Shown in pieces: positions 1 to 50,500 of a stretch of 64,000 nt of DNA. The DNA lies in NCBI GenBank assembly GCA_012861695.1, contig JAAOOA010000086.1, positions 20,971,658-21,035,657 on the forward strand. The letters run 5' to 3'. Under the pieces are notes generated by a model, which was not told the origin of the DNA, did no database searches, and saw nothing but the letters and a program-made list of their open reading frames with translations. Source of the DNA: Trematomus loennbergii (lineage: Eukaryota; Chordata; Actinopteri; Perciformes; Nototheniidae). Position 1 is the stretch's first letter. Each line of letters begins with the position of its first letter. A program made the translations under genes and the position numbers.

Positions 1-163
1 CTTTGCAAAAACAGAGCTAACATTTTTCAAATTGAGCGAAATGAGGCATGGCTAAAATGCATGATCTGTTTGGTATTTAAAAAAAAAAAGTATAAATATG
101 CCTTATATAGGTATGGTCCTACACTATATTATTCAAATATAGCATGATAGGTCCACTTTAAGT
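1..163 (+). mobile_element. MITE-like fragment (3' end)
   Basis: Matches 33299-33449: both contain GAGCGAAATGAGGCATGGCT, ATGATCTGTTTGGTATTT and end with GGTCCACTTTA. It is cut by the left edge. The shared end suggests a TTAA-flanked nonautonomous DNA transposon. Confidence 0.7.
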
Positions 164-164
164 C

Positions 165-650
165 AAAGTAGTTCCAGAATGTAGGAATACTCTGTTATAA
201 GTAAATGTCTTGCTTTCAAAATGTTACTCATATAAGAGTAGAAAAGTATAAGCATCAAAATATACTTAAAGTACCAAAAGTAAAGTTCTTATGCAAATTG
301 GCCCATTTCAGAATAATATAAATTATGTGTTTTGATTATAATTATTGATGCATTAATGTGTTAAGGTGGAAACTAGTTTATTTACTTTGCATACTGAAAT
401 TACAAAGGTGTAATTAAAGTCTTATTTAACTGTTGGTTATATTTCACATCATTAATCCAAATTTGCAAAGTAACTAAAGGTACAAATACATTTAGTGGAG
501 TTAAAGTACATGATTTCCCTCTGAATTGTAGTGGAGTAGAAGTTCTAAGTAGCATTACATGTAAATACTCAAGTGAAGTACAAGTCCCACAAAATTGTAC
601 TTAAGTACACTACTTGAGTTAATATACTTAGTTACTTTACACTACTGGTG
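165..650 (+). repeat. dispersed 'AAGTAC-rich' repeat
   Basis: Characterised by AGTACTTAAGTA-type words and ending TTACTTTACACTACTGGTGG. Related sequence occurs at 17066-17420, 27545-27760 and 46885-47056. It resembles a very common teleost repeat; the class is uncertain. Confidence 0.6.
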
Positions 651-2220
651 GTGGTGTGACCTTTCTCAGTTCTCCTCACTGAAGGGGGAGGAGTTATAAA
701 GTTTGACGAGAGGAAAGACGGAGCAAGAAGTGAGCAGGCATTCTTGATGTGGGAATTGAAGCATGCATATCTGTGCGTGCGAGACAGAGGAGGGCTGAGC
801 TCCTGGAACAAAAGAGAGTTAAAAAAGAAAAGAAAAGTAATCGAAGGAGCTGAAGTGTGATGACTGCTGCAGATCCCATCTCGAGGTGGTTGAGGAGGTA
901 TTCAGGCTGGGCTGCAGGGGAGATTGTGTCTGTCTGCCTGGCAGAAAGAAGCAGGTGACGCACCTGAGATTGGAAAGCCACCCTCAATTCCCACCGAAAT
1001 CCACACTTACTACACGTCACACACTCCAACTGCCCTCTGTTGTCGTATTTGTGTCAGTGCTGGGAGTTCAGGGTTTGTTGAGTTCAAGGTTATGGCAAAG
1101 ATAAATATACACGACTCTCTACCTCCGACGTCAGCATCCTTCCCTTTGAGTCCCCTTAGCAACAAAAAGCCCGTCCAAAACACTCTCTGTCGAGGTCTTT
1201 TTTTGAGGAATCATAAAACTGGTCAGTGGAAGGAGTAATACTCTCCTTACAAGGCTTCACCAAGTAACCTGTCACTTGGAATTCTGTTTGATAACATAAA
1301 CACTGTGAAGAGCTCTTCCCGCTTGATCAAAGGAGACAAAGGACTTTGATAGAAGACAAAATGACATCAATAATAGACAATACGTCAACAAAAGTCAGGA
1401 CAAAGCTTGGTTATCTGAAGCCTGTGGGCACAGTTGCAACCCAATAAAATCACTCTAATCAATTAAATCTGCACACATCACATCACAAGCTAAGAGCTGG
1501 TATAAAACATTTTACTATGTTGGCTTCAAGTATTTAATCTGTTTACTCTTTGTGTGAAGTGTTTTCGTGAATCGTCTTCAAGCTTTTAGTGGTTCAAAAC
1601 ATGGGTTTTAATTAGTGTATGTTTGCCGAAATGTAGTAATAGATATGTTGGGAAGTAGTATAAAATGTCCCTGTCCATGGTGCTGATCATGCAACTGTGT
1701 ATAGATAACCTTTTTTTTCCAAAATAAAATGGACTTAGGCCTCAGACTGTTTGTATGAATATTAATGTTGATGTGAAATGATCATACATTGCCATTTTAT
1801 TAGTAACATTATGCACCTTTGTTTGTGCATTTAGGCACCATTGATAATAGAGTAGTGAGTGACACATTGGGGTCCAGGTCGCAGCGAGATCACTTTCTGT
1901 CAGGGTTTGTTTTTTTAAACAAACCTGATTCGATCAAAGAAGAATCCTGTCTGCTGAGCGACTCTCTGAACCTGAAAGACACAGGAAGTAAACAGACAGA
2001 GAGGAAGGTCAAAGTTCATCTGGAGTCCCAGCTGAAACTGTGACCTGTTTGCGCGGCTCGCCACCATAACAGGAAGTGGAGCACTGACAGCTTGGGGAAC
2101 AAAGGCACGCGGTATCAATGAGCAACAGAGTGGGAAACACACGTCTACACCTTGTGCACAACACACAGGAACACACACACACACACACACAAAAAATGTT
2201 ATTGTATATATTCAAGCCCA
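651..2220 (+). other. adcy2 intron upstream of first visible exon
   Basis: No coding exon of adcy2 (helices 1-3) is present here; the open frames at 694-1238 have no recognisable family. A short CA tract lies at 2173-2191. Confidence 0.5.
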
Positions 2221-2221
2221 G

Positions 2222-2560
2222 ATAATGCTAATGTTCAGGTTCATATTTGTATTGTGTGTCTCTACTGTGACATGTCTCCATGCTTTAATGTTCAAAAAGC
2301 TCTTTATTTTGATCATACGTGCTGCATCACCTCTTTTCACCCTCTGTCTGAAACCAGAGCCCAGTCTGCTCTGATTGGTTAGCTGGCTGGCTCTGTTAGG
2401 ATTGGTCAAGAGCTTTGAGATTTCCTGCCCCCATCACGTACAATGTGTTGTAGCGCTAGCCAATAGAAGCATGAGTGTTATGTAGTGATGTCACTATCTT
2501 ACAGAAGTAAACAAAGGAATCCAATTGGGCAAAAGCAGAAGGGATTCCATTGCAGTCATG
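2222..2560 (+). mobile_element. MITE family A, truncated copy
   Basis: Shares TTCAGGTTCATATTTGTA, CTCTACTGTGACATGTCTCC and CTGCTCTGATTGGTTAGCTG with copies at 3355, 8366, 18296 and, inverted, 16715 and 26331. The right end is missing. Confidence 0.75.
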
Positions 2561-2853
2561 TTCCTGATGTATACCTTTTTTCATAGAGATGACTATGCCC
2601 CACATTATTTCAGGGAAAGCATGTCGTGTGCAGTTTTGGTTCTGAAGATCAGACAGTGGTTGTCAAAGCTGGCAAATGATGATGACATTTCTCTCAAGCT
2701 GTAGCTGAATTATTTAGTGGTCTTTGTTCACTCATATTTATAGGCTGAGAGACACAAATAAAGAAACGTTATCAGAAGATTGTTCACAACATGAAGAGCT
2801 TTGCACTGATCCGTTCTTTGTTTAATCCCCTATCGACATCTTCCTGTTTCCAG

Positions 2854-37130
<34,277 letters not shown>

Positions 37131-37765
37131 GCGGGCAGAACAAAAACAATCATACGCGAAGTGGCCGTAGATATTTCATGCGCCGTAACGTAAACCCATT
37201 ACCAGCAGCAGCCTACATTGGATACACGATTGTTGAGAAGCAGTTTTGTCTTTAGCAATAGCATCACAACGTAGAGACGAAATGTCGCAGTCCTTCAACG
37301 CTGCACTCTGGATTTTTTTTATAAACTCGAGTGTGACCAAGACGTTGCCCTGAGGAGTCTCTTCACTGATTAAAGGAGTGCCTGACTAAAAAGAGGTTTG
37401 CTCTCAAGGACCGCAGCCGCCCGTCTGTACAGTAGTAGTGGTGTGGAGCTAAGTGCCAGTGTTGCAGAGCTTCAGAGCCTTATACTTGAGCTGCCTGCAG
37501 AGCTGTGTGTTATTTTTATATATCTGCCTGTTTGGCACTGTGAGCCGGTTTGTTCCATTTCATCCTAAATGGATGTTAAAACAGCTAATTGTCTTTTAGG
37601 GTGCGATGGATAGTTTGCCAAAACCTGTGAATTGTATTTATAGCTTAAGAGCTTTAGAAAAACTTTTTTTTTATATAATCCACTTAGAACCAGACCAACA
37701 GCAATGTGTGTAATGTCCACTGACATCCTTTTGTTATTCATTAAACATTTGTATATAAATTGACG
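37131..37765 (+). other. adcy2: adcy2 3' UTR
   Basis: Follows the TGA stop. An ATTAAA hexamer at 37740-37745 is followed by a GT-rich stretch (tgctgtctttgtgggtttg, from about 37767), the usual layout of a cleavage site near 37760-37765. No open frame or repeat stands out. The exact end is inferred. Confidence 0.65.
37740..37745 (+). terminator. polyadenylation hexamer ATTAAA for adcy2
   Basis: Second most common vertebrate poly(A) signal, 610 nt after the stop, with a GT-rich downstream element about 25 nt further on. Inferred from motif and position only. Confidence 0.6.
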
Positions 37766-39540
37766 TCTGCTGTCTTTGTGGGTTTGTTTAGTGCTTTAAA
37801 AACAAGTGCAGCTTGAAAGAAGCATCACATTAAAGTAACATCTGTTATCATCTTTGGTTTGAATGATTGGAGATAACACAGGTTTTCATTTGGCATACTT
37901 ATTTATTGTAGAGATTTTTAAATGCAAAAAGACAGTTTAAGGGGGAGGCTCCGTGATCAGAAGGAAAAAAATGGTACATTCATTATGAAAAGATCACAAA
38001 GAAGAGCTTAAATGTGTGTGATGAAGTCAGAGATACAAGAAGTATTCGCTGTTTTTCCAACTTTTGACACATATTACGACAGACATTTTGTGTGTATTTG
38101 TTACAGTCTGAGTTATATCAAACAGAAATATTAAACTATCTTGGCTCCACTGTGTGTCTATGGCTGTGTCTAGTATCTAGGGGTAGTGGTGGTCTAATGG
38201 ATAGTGAGGTGGGCTGAAGATTGGAAGGTTGCGACACCACCACTAGTGTGCCCTTGAGTAAGGCACTTAGTCCTTAGTTACTCCAGGGAGAATGTCCCTG
38301 TAATTGGTAATTGTAAGTCGCTTTGGATAAAAGCGTCAGCTAAATGTAATGTAATCTATTATATCAGACAATCATGTTATAGTCTACGTGAACAACAGTT
38401 TCTTTAATAGCATAGGATCTTTTTTTAAAGCAATAGAAGCCATTTTGGGGGAAATACAATGGAAATATATAGCAATGTAAAGATCATCTATTATCAAAGA
38501 TGCTTATTTCTCCAAAAATCAATGTATTCCTTTAAATTTAACATGATACTATATTAGTGTAAATGTAAATATCTCATCTATTAAAATACACTCTGCTTTA
38601 GAAATGCAAATAATCAATAACACTTTGTATTTTTGAGTATGAACACTATCATCAGATATGTTCTGTAAGTTAGAACAGTAATTATAATAAAGACTGTCCA
38701 ACTGAAATGGACTGTGATGTAATGAGCTACTTTTACAGCAGAAATCTCTCAGGATGAATCTCTTATGGAGGTGTGAAACCATTGTTTTAGAAAGTGTTTT
38801 GTCCACTTCAAGCAACAACATTTCCAATTTACTCAGCTATTAGTTCACCCCTTAAATAAACACTGCTGTTCTAACAAAGAAACAGATTCAAATACTGTGT
38901 CATTTCTAAGAATACATGCTCTATTTCTACCAGAGTACAAAGGAAGAAGACTTTAAGAGATGTCAATGTTAACAAAAACAAAAACATTATGTACTGTAAG
39001 AGGTTGGTCTTAGTTGCACAGGTTTAGTATTTATAAAAAGGAATCTTTCAAATCAAAGAGGTTATTGATGTGGATAAAGATGTGTTTTTACATAAAGAAA
39101 GGTTGACCAAATACTTTGTAACTTGTACATTTTATGTGGATAACGTTTGTCCCTCTGTAAGTAAAAAGAGAGAATCTTGTCTGTAAAAATCCACAATATG
39201 CCTTTCATCCAGAACATTCAGTGTCTTATATAAAAGCCGTCATTAAACTGCAGGAATCTGAACACCTAGACTAGACTGATCTTTAATATGGTGCAATATC
39301 GAGATGCAATAACTGGAAGATATTTTGGATTTGTGCCACCTTAACCTTAAATAACACTGGTACTGATGGAGCAATTTTAGCTTCAAACAAGAATATAGCT
39401 TGAGCTTCCTAGGAAATGTCACTGTCTTAATATCTTCTGATATCTTGACGGAAAATGTCAATTTAAATAACCATTTTATTGCTCATAACCATAATGAATG
39501 TATCAGAATGAAGTGTAACCTAATTAAAGTTTGCTCGATT
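37766..39540. other. intergenic region between convergent adcy2 and cfap90
   Basis: AT-rich, about 1.8 kb, containing one SINE (38176-38355). No gene recognised. Confidence 0.55.
38176..38355 (+). mobile_element. SINE-like element
   Basis: Head GTAGTGGTGGTCTAATGGAT and middle CCTTGAGTAAGGCACTTAG; tail AGTCGCTTTGGATAAAAGCG then (TAAATGTAATG). This is a very common teleost SINE 3' end. A remnant of the same tail is at 46290-46324. Confidence 0.75.
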
Positions 39541-39589
39541 CAGATTTATTGACATCAATTCAACTGAAATCTACAGGCTGCAACACTGG

Positions 39590-39595
39590 TTTATT
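39590..39595 (-). terminator. candidate AATAAA signals for cfap90
   Basis: AATAAA on the minus strand 15-20 nt after the stop, with a second copy at 39550-39545. The second would give a more usual 3' UTR of about 80 nt. Which one is used cannot be told. Confidence 0.4.
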
Positions 39596-39609
39596 ATTTT
39601 ATGATACTT

Positions 39610-42669
<3,060 letters not shown>

Positions 42670-42765
42670 CCTTTCGGTTAAAAACAAACACTTATTATAG
42701 TTAGTAAAGCTAAAAAGATCAAACTGAATCCCCCAGTTAATAGAGGCAAAGGACTGGCGTCTGTG

Positions 42766-42778
42766 GTCGCTAGGATAC
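42766..42778 (-). promoter_or_regulatory. degenerate RFX X-box candidate upstream of cfap90
   Basis: On the minus strand GTATCC-T-AGCGAC lies about 100 bp before the cfap90 ATG. The X-box consensus is GTNRCC(0-3)RGYAAC; two consensus positions are violated. Position suits a ciliary gene, but the match is weak and could be chance. Confidence 0.25.
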
Positions 42779-42843
42779 TGACATGCTGCCTTCATGGGCT
42801 CTTTGTTTGTTTGTACCGGTTTGTACTTTAGAGATTCAAACAA

Positions 42844-44652
42844 AAATTCCTTTTACAAATGTATTGGGAAAACACTTAGCTATGTTACTGTCACTTCATC
42901 AAGAATACAAGCATGTAAAATGTGTGATAAATAATGTTTCAATAAATGCAAGATAAAGGAAGTGTCTACATTTTAATAAACAACATTATAGAAAGATGTG
43001 TATTTGATATGAAGAGTGATTTCAGTGGGAAATAAAAACTGAATATTTTCCATCAGATTTGTTCACTGTAGGCCTATATAAGAAAGTTATTGATCTAGGC
43101 AGCGAAAAAGAAACTTAATGTGAATATTTAGATAAATCTATTTGAATTAATGCTATATTTTTGTCAATATGAGATTAAAAAATACTGAATATTATAAAAC
43201 TATTTATTACATTTTTGGGGAAGATTCCATATTTATAGAAAAAGTGGTCGGCCAACTTTCCTGTACTTAATTAATACATTAAAAAAAGGATATGTCACTT
43301 CTAATGTTTTAAGCAACAGCTATCAAGATCTTTCAGTTAATAAACCTGACATTAGTAAATGTTTGGGTATTTTTCTTTTTTTATTGGTATTGTCTTTGTT
43401 TTAGTTATCTCTGTATGTGAACATGCGTACATTTTTTTTTTCAAATTTCATTATATTAAAGCATGATACATTGAGACGTCCATTGTTATTAAATCAATGT
43501 GTGGGAATACGAGCCAACCAATGCTGATTTTATCCTCTGAATACATTTCTTGAATTATTTCTTTTCCTTTCTCCACATTATCATTATTTGAAATTACGAA
43601 AGCCACAATTTATGATATGACCTGATAATCGTTTCAATGCACCCCTTTTCATGAGGCACAAGAAAGAAAAAAAAGCAGCGGAAAGAGAAAAGCCACTCCT
43701 GGGTTTATTAAGGTAGTTGCTATGCTTTTACCATCAATTATTGATAACGCTTCCATTATTTTCACACAACTTTGGGTGACCCTCATAAGATGATTGCTAA
43801 ATTCCAATTTGTATATGAAACTGATTTACAGTATGAGATAATAACCTAACTGATGAGTAACTCACGTATCTATGTTAAGTATGTTATTGATTTGTATTGA
43901 TATATCTTTAACTAAAGTTCAATAGGGAGTAGGTGATGCACAAGTACTTACAGGTTGACCTTTTGAAAAACGGATCGAACTGTTGTAAAATTATACATAT
44001 GTCTTCGATAAAGTAACAAAAGATCTTCCATTATAAGGAAAATACCTATTAAATTGTCTGTTAGCTGATTGAGTTTTTACAAAATAGTCAATCCTGCACC
44101 ATTGTCTTCTTTTATTCTAATAACACTTGTCAATTCAAGGTGCTTCAAAGGTCTCTCCCTGCATCTGCTGCAGAATCAATTTATAGCACTGGAAAGACTT
44201 TGCCTCGAGCAGTGTGGAATATGTGTTTCAGTTATAGGTGACAAGAAATTCCAATTGCTGGGGCTTCAAATAGACTATAAATAATCTCACTGTCCCTCAG
44301 CACTATGTAAAGATGTATTATATAAATATTATATTTCAGGAAAATTTAAAAAGAGATTGTGAGTATGCTGATAAAACCAGTATATTTTGTATTCAACATT
44401 TTAAAACAGTTTTGTTATTTTAATTTGTGGCACATAAAATAAGCACTATGTTAGTTTTAGACACACAAATGGACATAAACACAAGTTATAAAAGTGTCCT
44501 GAAAAAGTGGGTATTGTCCTAATATTGGTCCGGTAAACCTCTTGGCTTTTTCCCTTTTGGAGAATACAGACATTACATAGAGAAACACCTTATTTGTGTG
44601 GCATTAAAGCCTCTGCACACACACACACGCACGCACGCACGCACGCACGCAC

Positions 44653-44735
<83 letters not shown>

Positions 44736-46884
44736 TGGTCTGATGACACTATATTGATTATGTGAGAGGAATTATAGGCAGATGCCAAAGGGCAAAGAGA
44801 GCAGTGGTACACAGATGTTTGATAAAACTGCCAACAAATCAGCAGCAGAGTTCAAGAGGTTTCCAACAACTGTGACGTAGAGGGGGGACATGTGGACTAA
44901 GAGGGGGGGCATGATCACCACCTGCTTTCATTCATTTCAGAGGTTGTCTCTGAGCACAGGAGTAATTACTGCTGACATTTCAGGAGGCAATATTGCTATT
45001 TGGCAGCGACACAGTGGGAATGAATGAATGCACCTGAAGGCAGGGGCCAGTCATTCAATGGCCAAAGGTACCAGTGTTGCTGAGACTTCTTCTCATAATG
45101 CATATTTTCTCCCCCTGATTCAGATGATGTTTTATTTATAGGGCAATTGAATTGCTTTTTATATTATTAAAAGTACATTTTACTGGAAAGAAGTTCGTAT
45201 CACAATGAATCCTGAAACACAGATTCAGCTGGTAATGAGGATTCATTGGACAAAGATCAGTGATAATGAAGGTCATATCTATTATTAAACAACAGAAACA
45301 TTATTTTAACTAACCCAGACAACCATTTATTTCTAATATGCTAGGGTTATTAAAGTTCAAGGTTAAAGGCCCTGAATCATCTGCTTCTTTCTTGTTGTTT
45401 TCTTGTTTAAAACAGTGATGCCGTACATGCTATTTGTTCAAAACGATTAAATGGAAGAGGAGAAGAGTTGATCACTTGTATCAGCCTCCCCCCTGCTGGA
45501 CATGACAAGTAATACATCAAGATTTACTAAATAAAACCTATTTTCTGTGTATAAAAGACCGTAAACTGCAAAGCAATCTTATCAGCTTTTGGTTAATTAA
45601 TCTATGAAGTATTGATAAGCAATGAAGCCAATGATAATGACAGAGGACACACACATGTCCACACAAAGAGAGAACAGATAAAAACAGTCCACCAGGTGTG
45701 CTAAACAGTTATTTAAACAATTCATATAATATGCTCTGCAGTCCTCCGCTGTGTTGAATGAATACGTTACAGCTACAGGTCTTTTTTTCTATGTTGAGTT
45801 CCCAGTTAAAACAAATTATAATGCTGTCTCATAAATAAATCACTCTAGTTGCTGCTGCTACATTTCCACTTCAGTTGGTTTATATACAAAACTGAAAGTC
45901 ATATGGAGCATTGTGTGCAGTGCAGTGTGTGTGGGGGAACTGTGATGCTTTCAGTACTCAGGAGGACCTTCCAGAAACTATTTATTTGGCATCAGCTGAA
46001 GAGGCCCCAAATGTCACTTAGTAACAACCAACAAGCTGTGGATGATCACTGTGTAATAATCCGCAAGTAAGCAGCAGCATTATCCTGATTATGTTGGATC
46101 AGTAACACAGGCGTCAGAATAAATCCTGCTTTGACTAGACTGCAGACTTTCAATCAGTGCGGTGCAATCACTGGAAAACTGGACATCCCCTGCCCTGGCC
46201 CCTGACATGCACACACTGTTAGAGTTTCTTCTTTGGTGGCTAGACCCAAGGTGTTAAGAAAAGGGCCGTCTGTTCCTATTTCATGTGTTTGGATAAAAGT
46301 GTTAGTTAAATAAATGTAATGTAAGAAAAATGAACCATGGTCACGTTGTTTATCTACAATAGCACAGTATCTTGTCCAAAACTGATCATTTGTATTATTT
46401 AATGAAGTGGGCCTGCTTTTTGTTTGAATTGTTTCTAAAAAACAAACTATTGAAAGACAGTGAAGGATGGAACAATAAACAAGAAGTATGCTTTGTGTGA
46501 ATACAATACAAAAACACAAGTTTCTTATTCTTATATTTTCTTCTCCAGCAGATGGCCTCAGTAACACACCTCAGATCACAAAGAAAATAAAAATAATTCC
46601 CTCAAACCAAACAGCTGACTTTTTCTATTTGAATTGTTTGTATCCGGGAGGTTTCACCAATAACTCTAGTCCTCCATTTACGCATGAGTAACATTCACCC
46701 ACTTGCACAATCAACAGTTAATGAATCATAGTCTGTTAAACTTCCCTAAAACTTGATATTTTCCCATCAGTGACAGTGATGATTTGGCTTAAATAGACAA
46801 TAAGCCTGTCATTGAGATAAGTATCACTACTGACATCCATGGTTTGTTCTAATCCATGTGTAGTTTCCCTCCTGGTTTTAATAT
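42844..46884. other. intergenic region between divergent cfap90 and trio
   Basis: AT-rich, about 4 kb, containing one CA/GCAC array and a SINE-tail remnant (46290-46324). No exon recognised. Confidence 0.5.
44615..44733 (+). repeat. (CA)n/(GCAC)n microsatellite
   Basis: CACG/GCAC tetramers at 44627-44660 then about 38 CA units. Confidence 0.97.
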
Positions 46885-47056
46885 TCCATGCTTCACTGTC
46901 AGTGGTGTAAAGTAAGGAACATTTACTTCTACTCCACTTCAATTCAAAGGTATTTTTATGCTAATGCTATTGTACTTTACTTGTAGTATTTCTACTCTCT
47001 GGTATTTTCTACTTTTACTTAAATACAATTTATGAGTACTTCTTCCACCCCTGTTC
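46885..47056 (+). mobile_element. short nonautonomous element upstream of trio
   Basis: Starts CACTGTCAGTGGTGTAAAGT and ends AGTACTTCTTCCACCCCTG with AAGTAC-type body words. Immediately upstream of the trio promoter region. Class uncertain, hAT-like ends suspected. Confidence 0.55.
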
Positions 47057-47059
47057 ACT

Positions 47060-47435
47060 GTAAATCGGCCACACGGTGACTGCCGTCGGTCCTTGATGAC
47101 CCACCGTCTGCTCATTTCCGAAAGCTTACGGAGATTCACCGAGCAGCGACCCCTCCCTCCCTCCCTCCTCCTCCTACTCCTCCTCCTCCTCCCCGCTACA
47201 GCTACTCTCCCCTCGGCTTCACTCCGAGGAGGAACCCGGTGCCCCCCGGCTGATCGTTTCCAATTACGTTACCCCAAGATGGAGGTTTGCAGATGGCACT
47301 GCTAGCTACTACGAGTCTCCGTGTCTTTAATCAAGCTTTTCTCGGGACAGAAGTGATTTTGTGCCATCTTTCTGTCGTGTGTTTTGGGGGATCTACTTGG
47401 GAGACTCTGAGCTCCAGGTCCGGGTTGTGGCAACC
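47060..47435 (+). promoter_or_regulatory. trio promoter and 5' UTR region
   Basis: A locally GC- and CpG-rich stretch beginning after a transposon-like repeat (46885-47056). It contains a 45-bp C/T-only tract at about 47150-47195 and several CpGs, but no obvious TATA box. Two upstream ORFs are present: ATG 47279 to TAG 47305 (8 codons, strong context) and ATG 47293 to TGA 47439 (48 codons, overlapping the main ATG). The transcription start is not determinable. Confidence 0.55.
47150..47195 (+). promoter_or_regulatory. C/T-only tract in trio 5' region
   Basis: CCCTCC and CTCCTC units without purines except one A. The complementary strand is G-rich and could adopt triplex or quadruplex structure; promoter role inferred from position. 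Confidence 0.45.
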
Positions 47436-47505
47436 ATGAGCTCCGGGGAAGGAGCGGAGGAAACGACGAAGGACGCTGGAGACATAGCGGCGTTCTTCAA
47501 GAACG
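47436..47505 (+). CDS. trio: trio first coding exon (5' end of gene)
   Basis: 70 nt from ATG in GCAACCATGA to AAC-G|GTAAGC. It encodes MSSGEGAEETTKDAGDIAAF then FKNG. Human TRIO has GEGAEEAAKDLADIAAFFRS just before its first intron, so identity rests on about 21 aligned residues plus the matching splice position. TRIO is a large spectrin-repeat, dual DH-PH, kinase-domain GEF for Rac1, RhoG and RhoA. The low-complexity Ala/Gly amino terminus of the human protein is absent. No second exon is visible before the right edge. Teleosts may carry two trio copies; which one this is cannot be told. Confidence 0.82.
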
Positions 47506-50500
47506 GTAAGCCGAAAAAGGAGATGGATAGTCTGAGTAGTATTTACTGAGAAGCTGCTCCTCTTGGTGCACAAATTAGGGACATTGGGGGGTCGTACAGG
47601 GAAAAATAGGGATTCAAATGCCCAATTACTGTTGTGAATGAAGTGTACAACATATAGCTATGACTAACTTAGTCGTGGAAATCTCTAAAATGTGTTTCTC
47701 GAATGCATGTATCTAACAAACGCTTCAGTATTTGATTCAGAGTGGTGTAGCCAGGGCAACATTAGCTACATCGCTAATTTTCCAAGTTCCATCTTCGGAC
47801 ACCTCCCTAGATTTGTCAAAGCTCTCCGTGTACTTTTCTTTAAAAATACATTATTCTGTATTTTTATCTTTCCATGACACTCCTTAAACTCGTTAACACC
47901 ACTGACAGGTGTGAAAATGAGGTTGTAAAGTGTATGTTTGACCCAGTAAATGTAAGAAAAGAGGAAAACACAAGGACTGCAAATTCACAATTGAATCCAA
48001 GCAACTTTTTCTAATTAAAATGAAAACGCAGATATAAATCCGTATATCTTATATTATGTTTTATATATCCAGTGCATAACATGTAGACGTTGCTGAGAGA
48101 AGGAAACATAAGCAGGTCAGAGCTGTCCGATAATGGACTTGGGTGTTCATAACTAGTTTCAATATTAGCTTCCAGTATTAGCCTGTGAGCTAGTGATCCT
48201 GAATCAGATTCAGCGAATCCTGGCTGTCTGCTTTGGTTAGCCATGCTAGCTACTTTAGCATCGCTAGCCTGCCAGTGAGTTGACAAAGCTCTCGTGTATC
48301 GGAACAGCTTGAATGTGTATTCAATACAAAACATAATACAGTATTGGTGTGTTTAAATCCACTATCCCAATGACTTATTGTTTGTCGTTTTCTGTGCTGT
48401 CAGAAAATAGCAGAACTGTGGAAGCAATGTAAACAATACATGGCGTGGCACATAGAGCCTGGGTGTGCACTGTGCAGGATAAGCTAGCTTTGCAACATAG
48501 CTATCAAGGCCAAAAAGGGCTGCCTATTATCAATAACACGGTCTGTTGGTTGTTATAACACCCGAGAATGTCAGTGACAGTGATTTACACATGAACTATT
48601 GCTTATAGACATTATTATATGTGGGAAACTTGCATGTTCATGTCGCTAACATTAGCTAAGTAGGCTAATTAATCAGCAAGGACTGTGACTTGAAGTCCCA
48701 ACACGGGCCTACAGTGATTTTTAAAGGCTGCAACAATGGCTCTTAAACGGGTTTTAAATGAGAATTCATGTGGTCCTAATAAAAATGAAGGGATCTGAGA
48801 AATATATAGATGTTTTATTCTACCCAGCAGACTTTGCATTATGAAACTATGTTTAAGAATGTTTTATTTTCTATTAATTTCCATGTCCATATCAGTGTAG
48901 CCTAAGTGTTTTGTACAAAAATAACACAATATTTGTAATTGGAGTTTCCTGAGATACAGTTGAATGAAATAGTGATCCATGGGTGAATGCCTGTCTGTGA
49001 GCTTATGGGCTGCACTTCGAAATGCCAGATAACCCTCCAGCTATTTTCAGTGTCAGCTAGCAGTGAATTAGATCCGGTGCCTGTTGTCATGTCTGCCAGT
49101 GTCATCATAAAACTCCCCTCTCTTTGGCAGCTTACATATGCATTTAAAACAAGTTTATCCATGGATCAATAGCTGAAGCTTGTGTTTTATATCTGTAGTA
49201 GTAGTGGGGAGTTTATTTCTCCAGGTGACATTTGCATAAGTGTGCGATACTCAAATATGAAACTGTGGCATAAGAGAGAAATTGAAAAACAGAAACTAGG
49301 AATGCATTCCCAAGCCAAAACCCTGGCAGTTGAAATGCACTGTCACATGTGGGACCTTTTGTGGTGGAAGTGAGATTTTGAAGCAGAGTTGGAGGGGAGT
49401 AAACAAGCAGGAGAATGCAGAGTATTGACATCCAGCCTCTGGCTCCTGTGGTTTTGTGTCTAGCGAGATAATAAGCCACAGACGGAAGTTCAGTATCCGT
49501 ATTGAGCTGATCCGATGGCTTCCTTTCATGGAGAGAGGCGAGAGGCATCCTGTAACTCACTTGCAGCCACACTTTGTATGTTTTGTTGATGGTGCACAGC
49601 TGCAGCCCTTCTGCCTCATTGTTAATCAAATCTGCTGCTAATTTGTTGCATAATTAAAAATGTTTAGATATGCCTCCTCTTATTACCACAGGGCCATCTG
49701 CTGTAGATTCATATTGTAGTTTAGAAATAGCTTTTTATTTACTAATAGAGCACTTAAATTGACTTTTTTTGGTTTGTTTAACAGAAAAAGTTACACTAAT
49801 AAATTGTTTTTGTCTGTCTTACATTTTTCGAGCAGCAGGGGGGATCCTTCTGAAATAATTAAAAATATATTGTTGATTAAATAAAAAATAAATCTCTGTC
49901 TGTCTTGCATAAAAAGACACTTTTATTATTCTGCTGCCGGTGTAAAAAATCACACAAATATTTAACAATTAGAATGATTAACATGTCAGGCCTGTCTGTA
50001 CATGAAGCATTCTCTGCCCATTACTCTCGCTACAGTAATGGACAGACCCGTACTTTGGACAAAGCAGGCCTTAACCAGACCTCTACTACATCTGATCTTA
50101 AACGAGATCTTAACTTAAACCTGACAGTTCATTGGAATCCATGTGTTTGTGTCCTTAAACCTAAAAATGTCCCACTGGCACTCAGCTACAATCATAAACC
50201 ATGTGTTGTCAAAATGCTATCATAAGCCGCTTGAGGACTTTAGGAGTATATGTTTTTTTCTCCAAAAACAACAGACCTTGTTAAACAAACCCCTAAAGCT
50301 ACACTTAGCAATGATTATGTGTCACTGAGCAGGTCCTTATGTTAAATATGACCCACGTTTTTTCAGGTGGTACGGCTGATTATTGTTAGCTGCGACCTTA
50401 GTGTTGTTGTTCTCCCCGAGAGAACCTGGCACCATCAGTACTACTGTTATGTCACTGAGTGCAACACAAGAGTGATTGACAAGACCACCTACATTTGGAG

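Noticed and set aside
694..1238. Overlapping ORFs as a small gene
   Set aside because: No family match, no splice logic; intronic chance frames.
2791..2853. ATG at 2791 as an adcy2 start
   Set aside because: Family alignment and the AG at 2852-2853 show this is intron; the protein begins upstream of the window.
47361..47435. Amino-terminal extension of trio
   Set aside because: The open frame upstream of the ATG at 47436 has no in-frame ATG, and the chosen ATG has good context and matches the family just after it.
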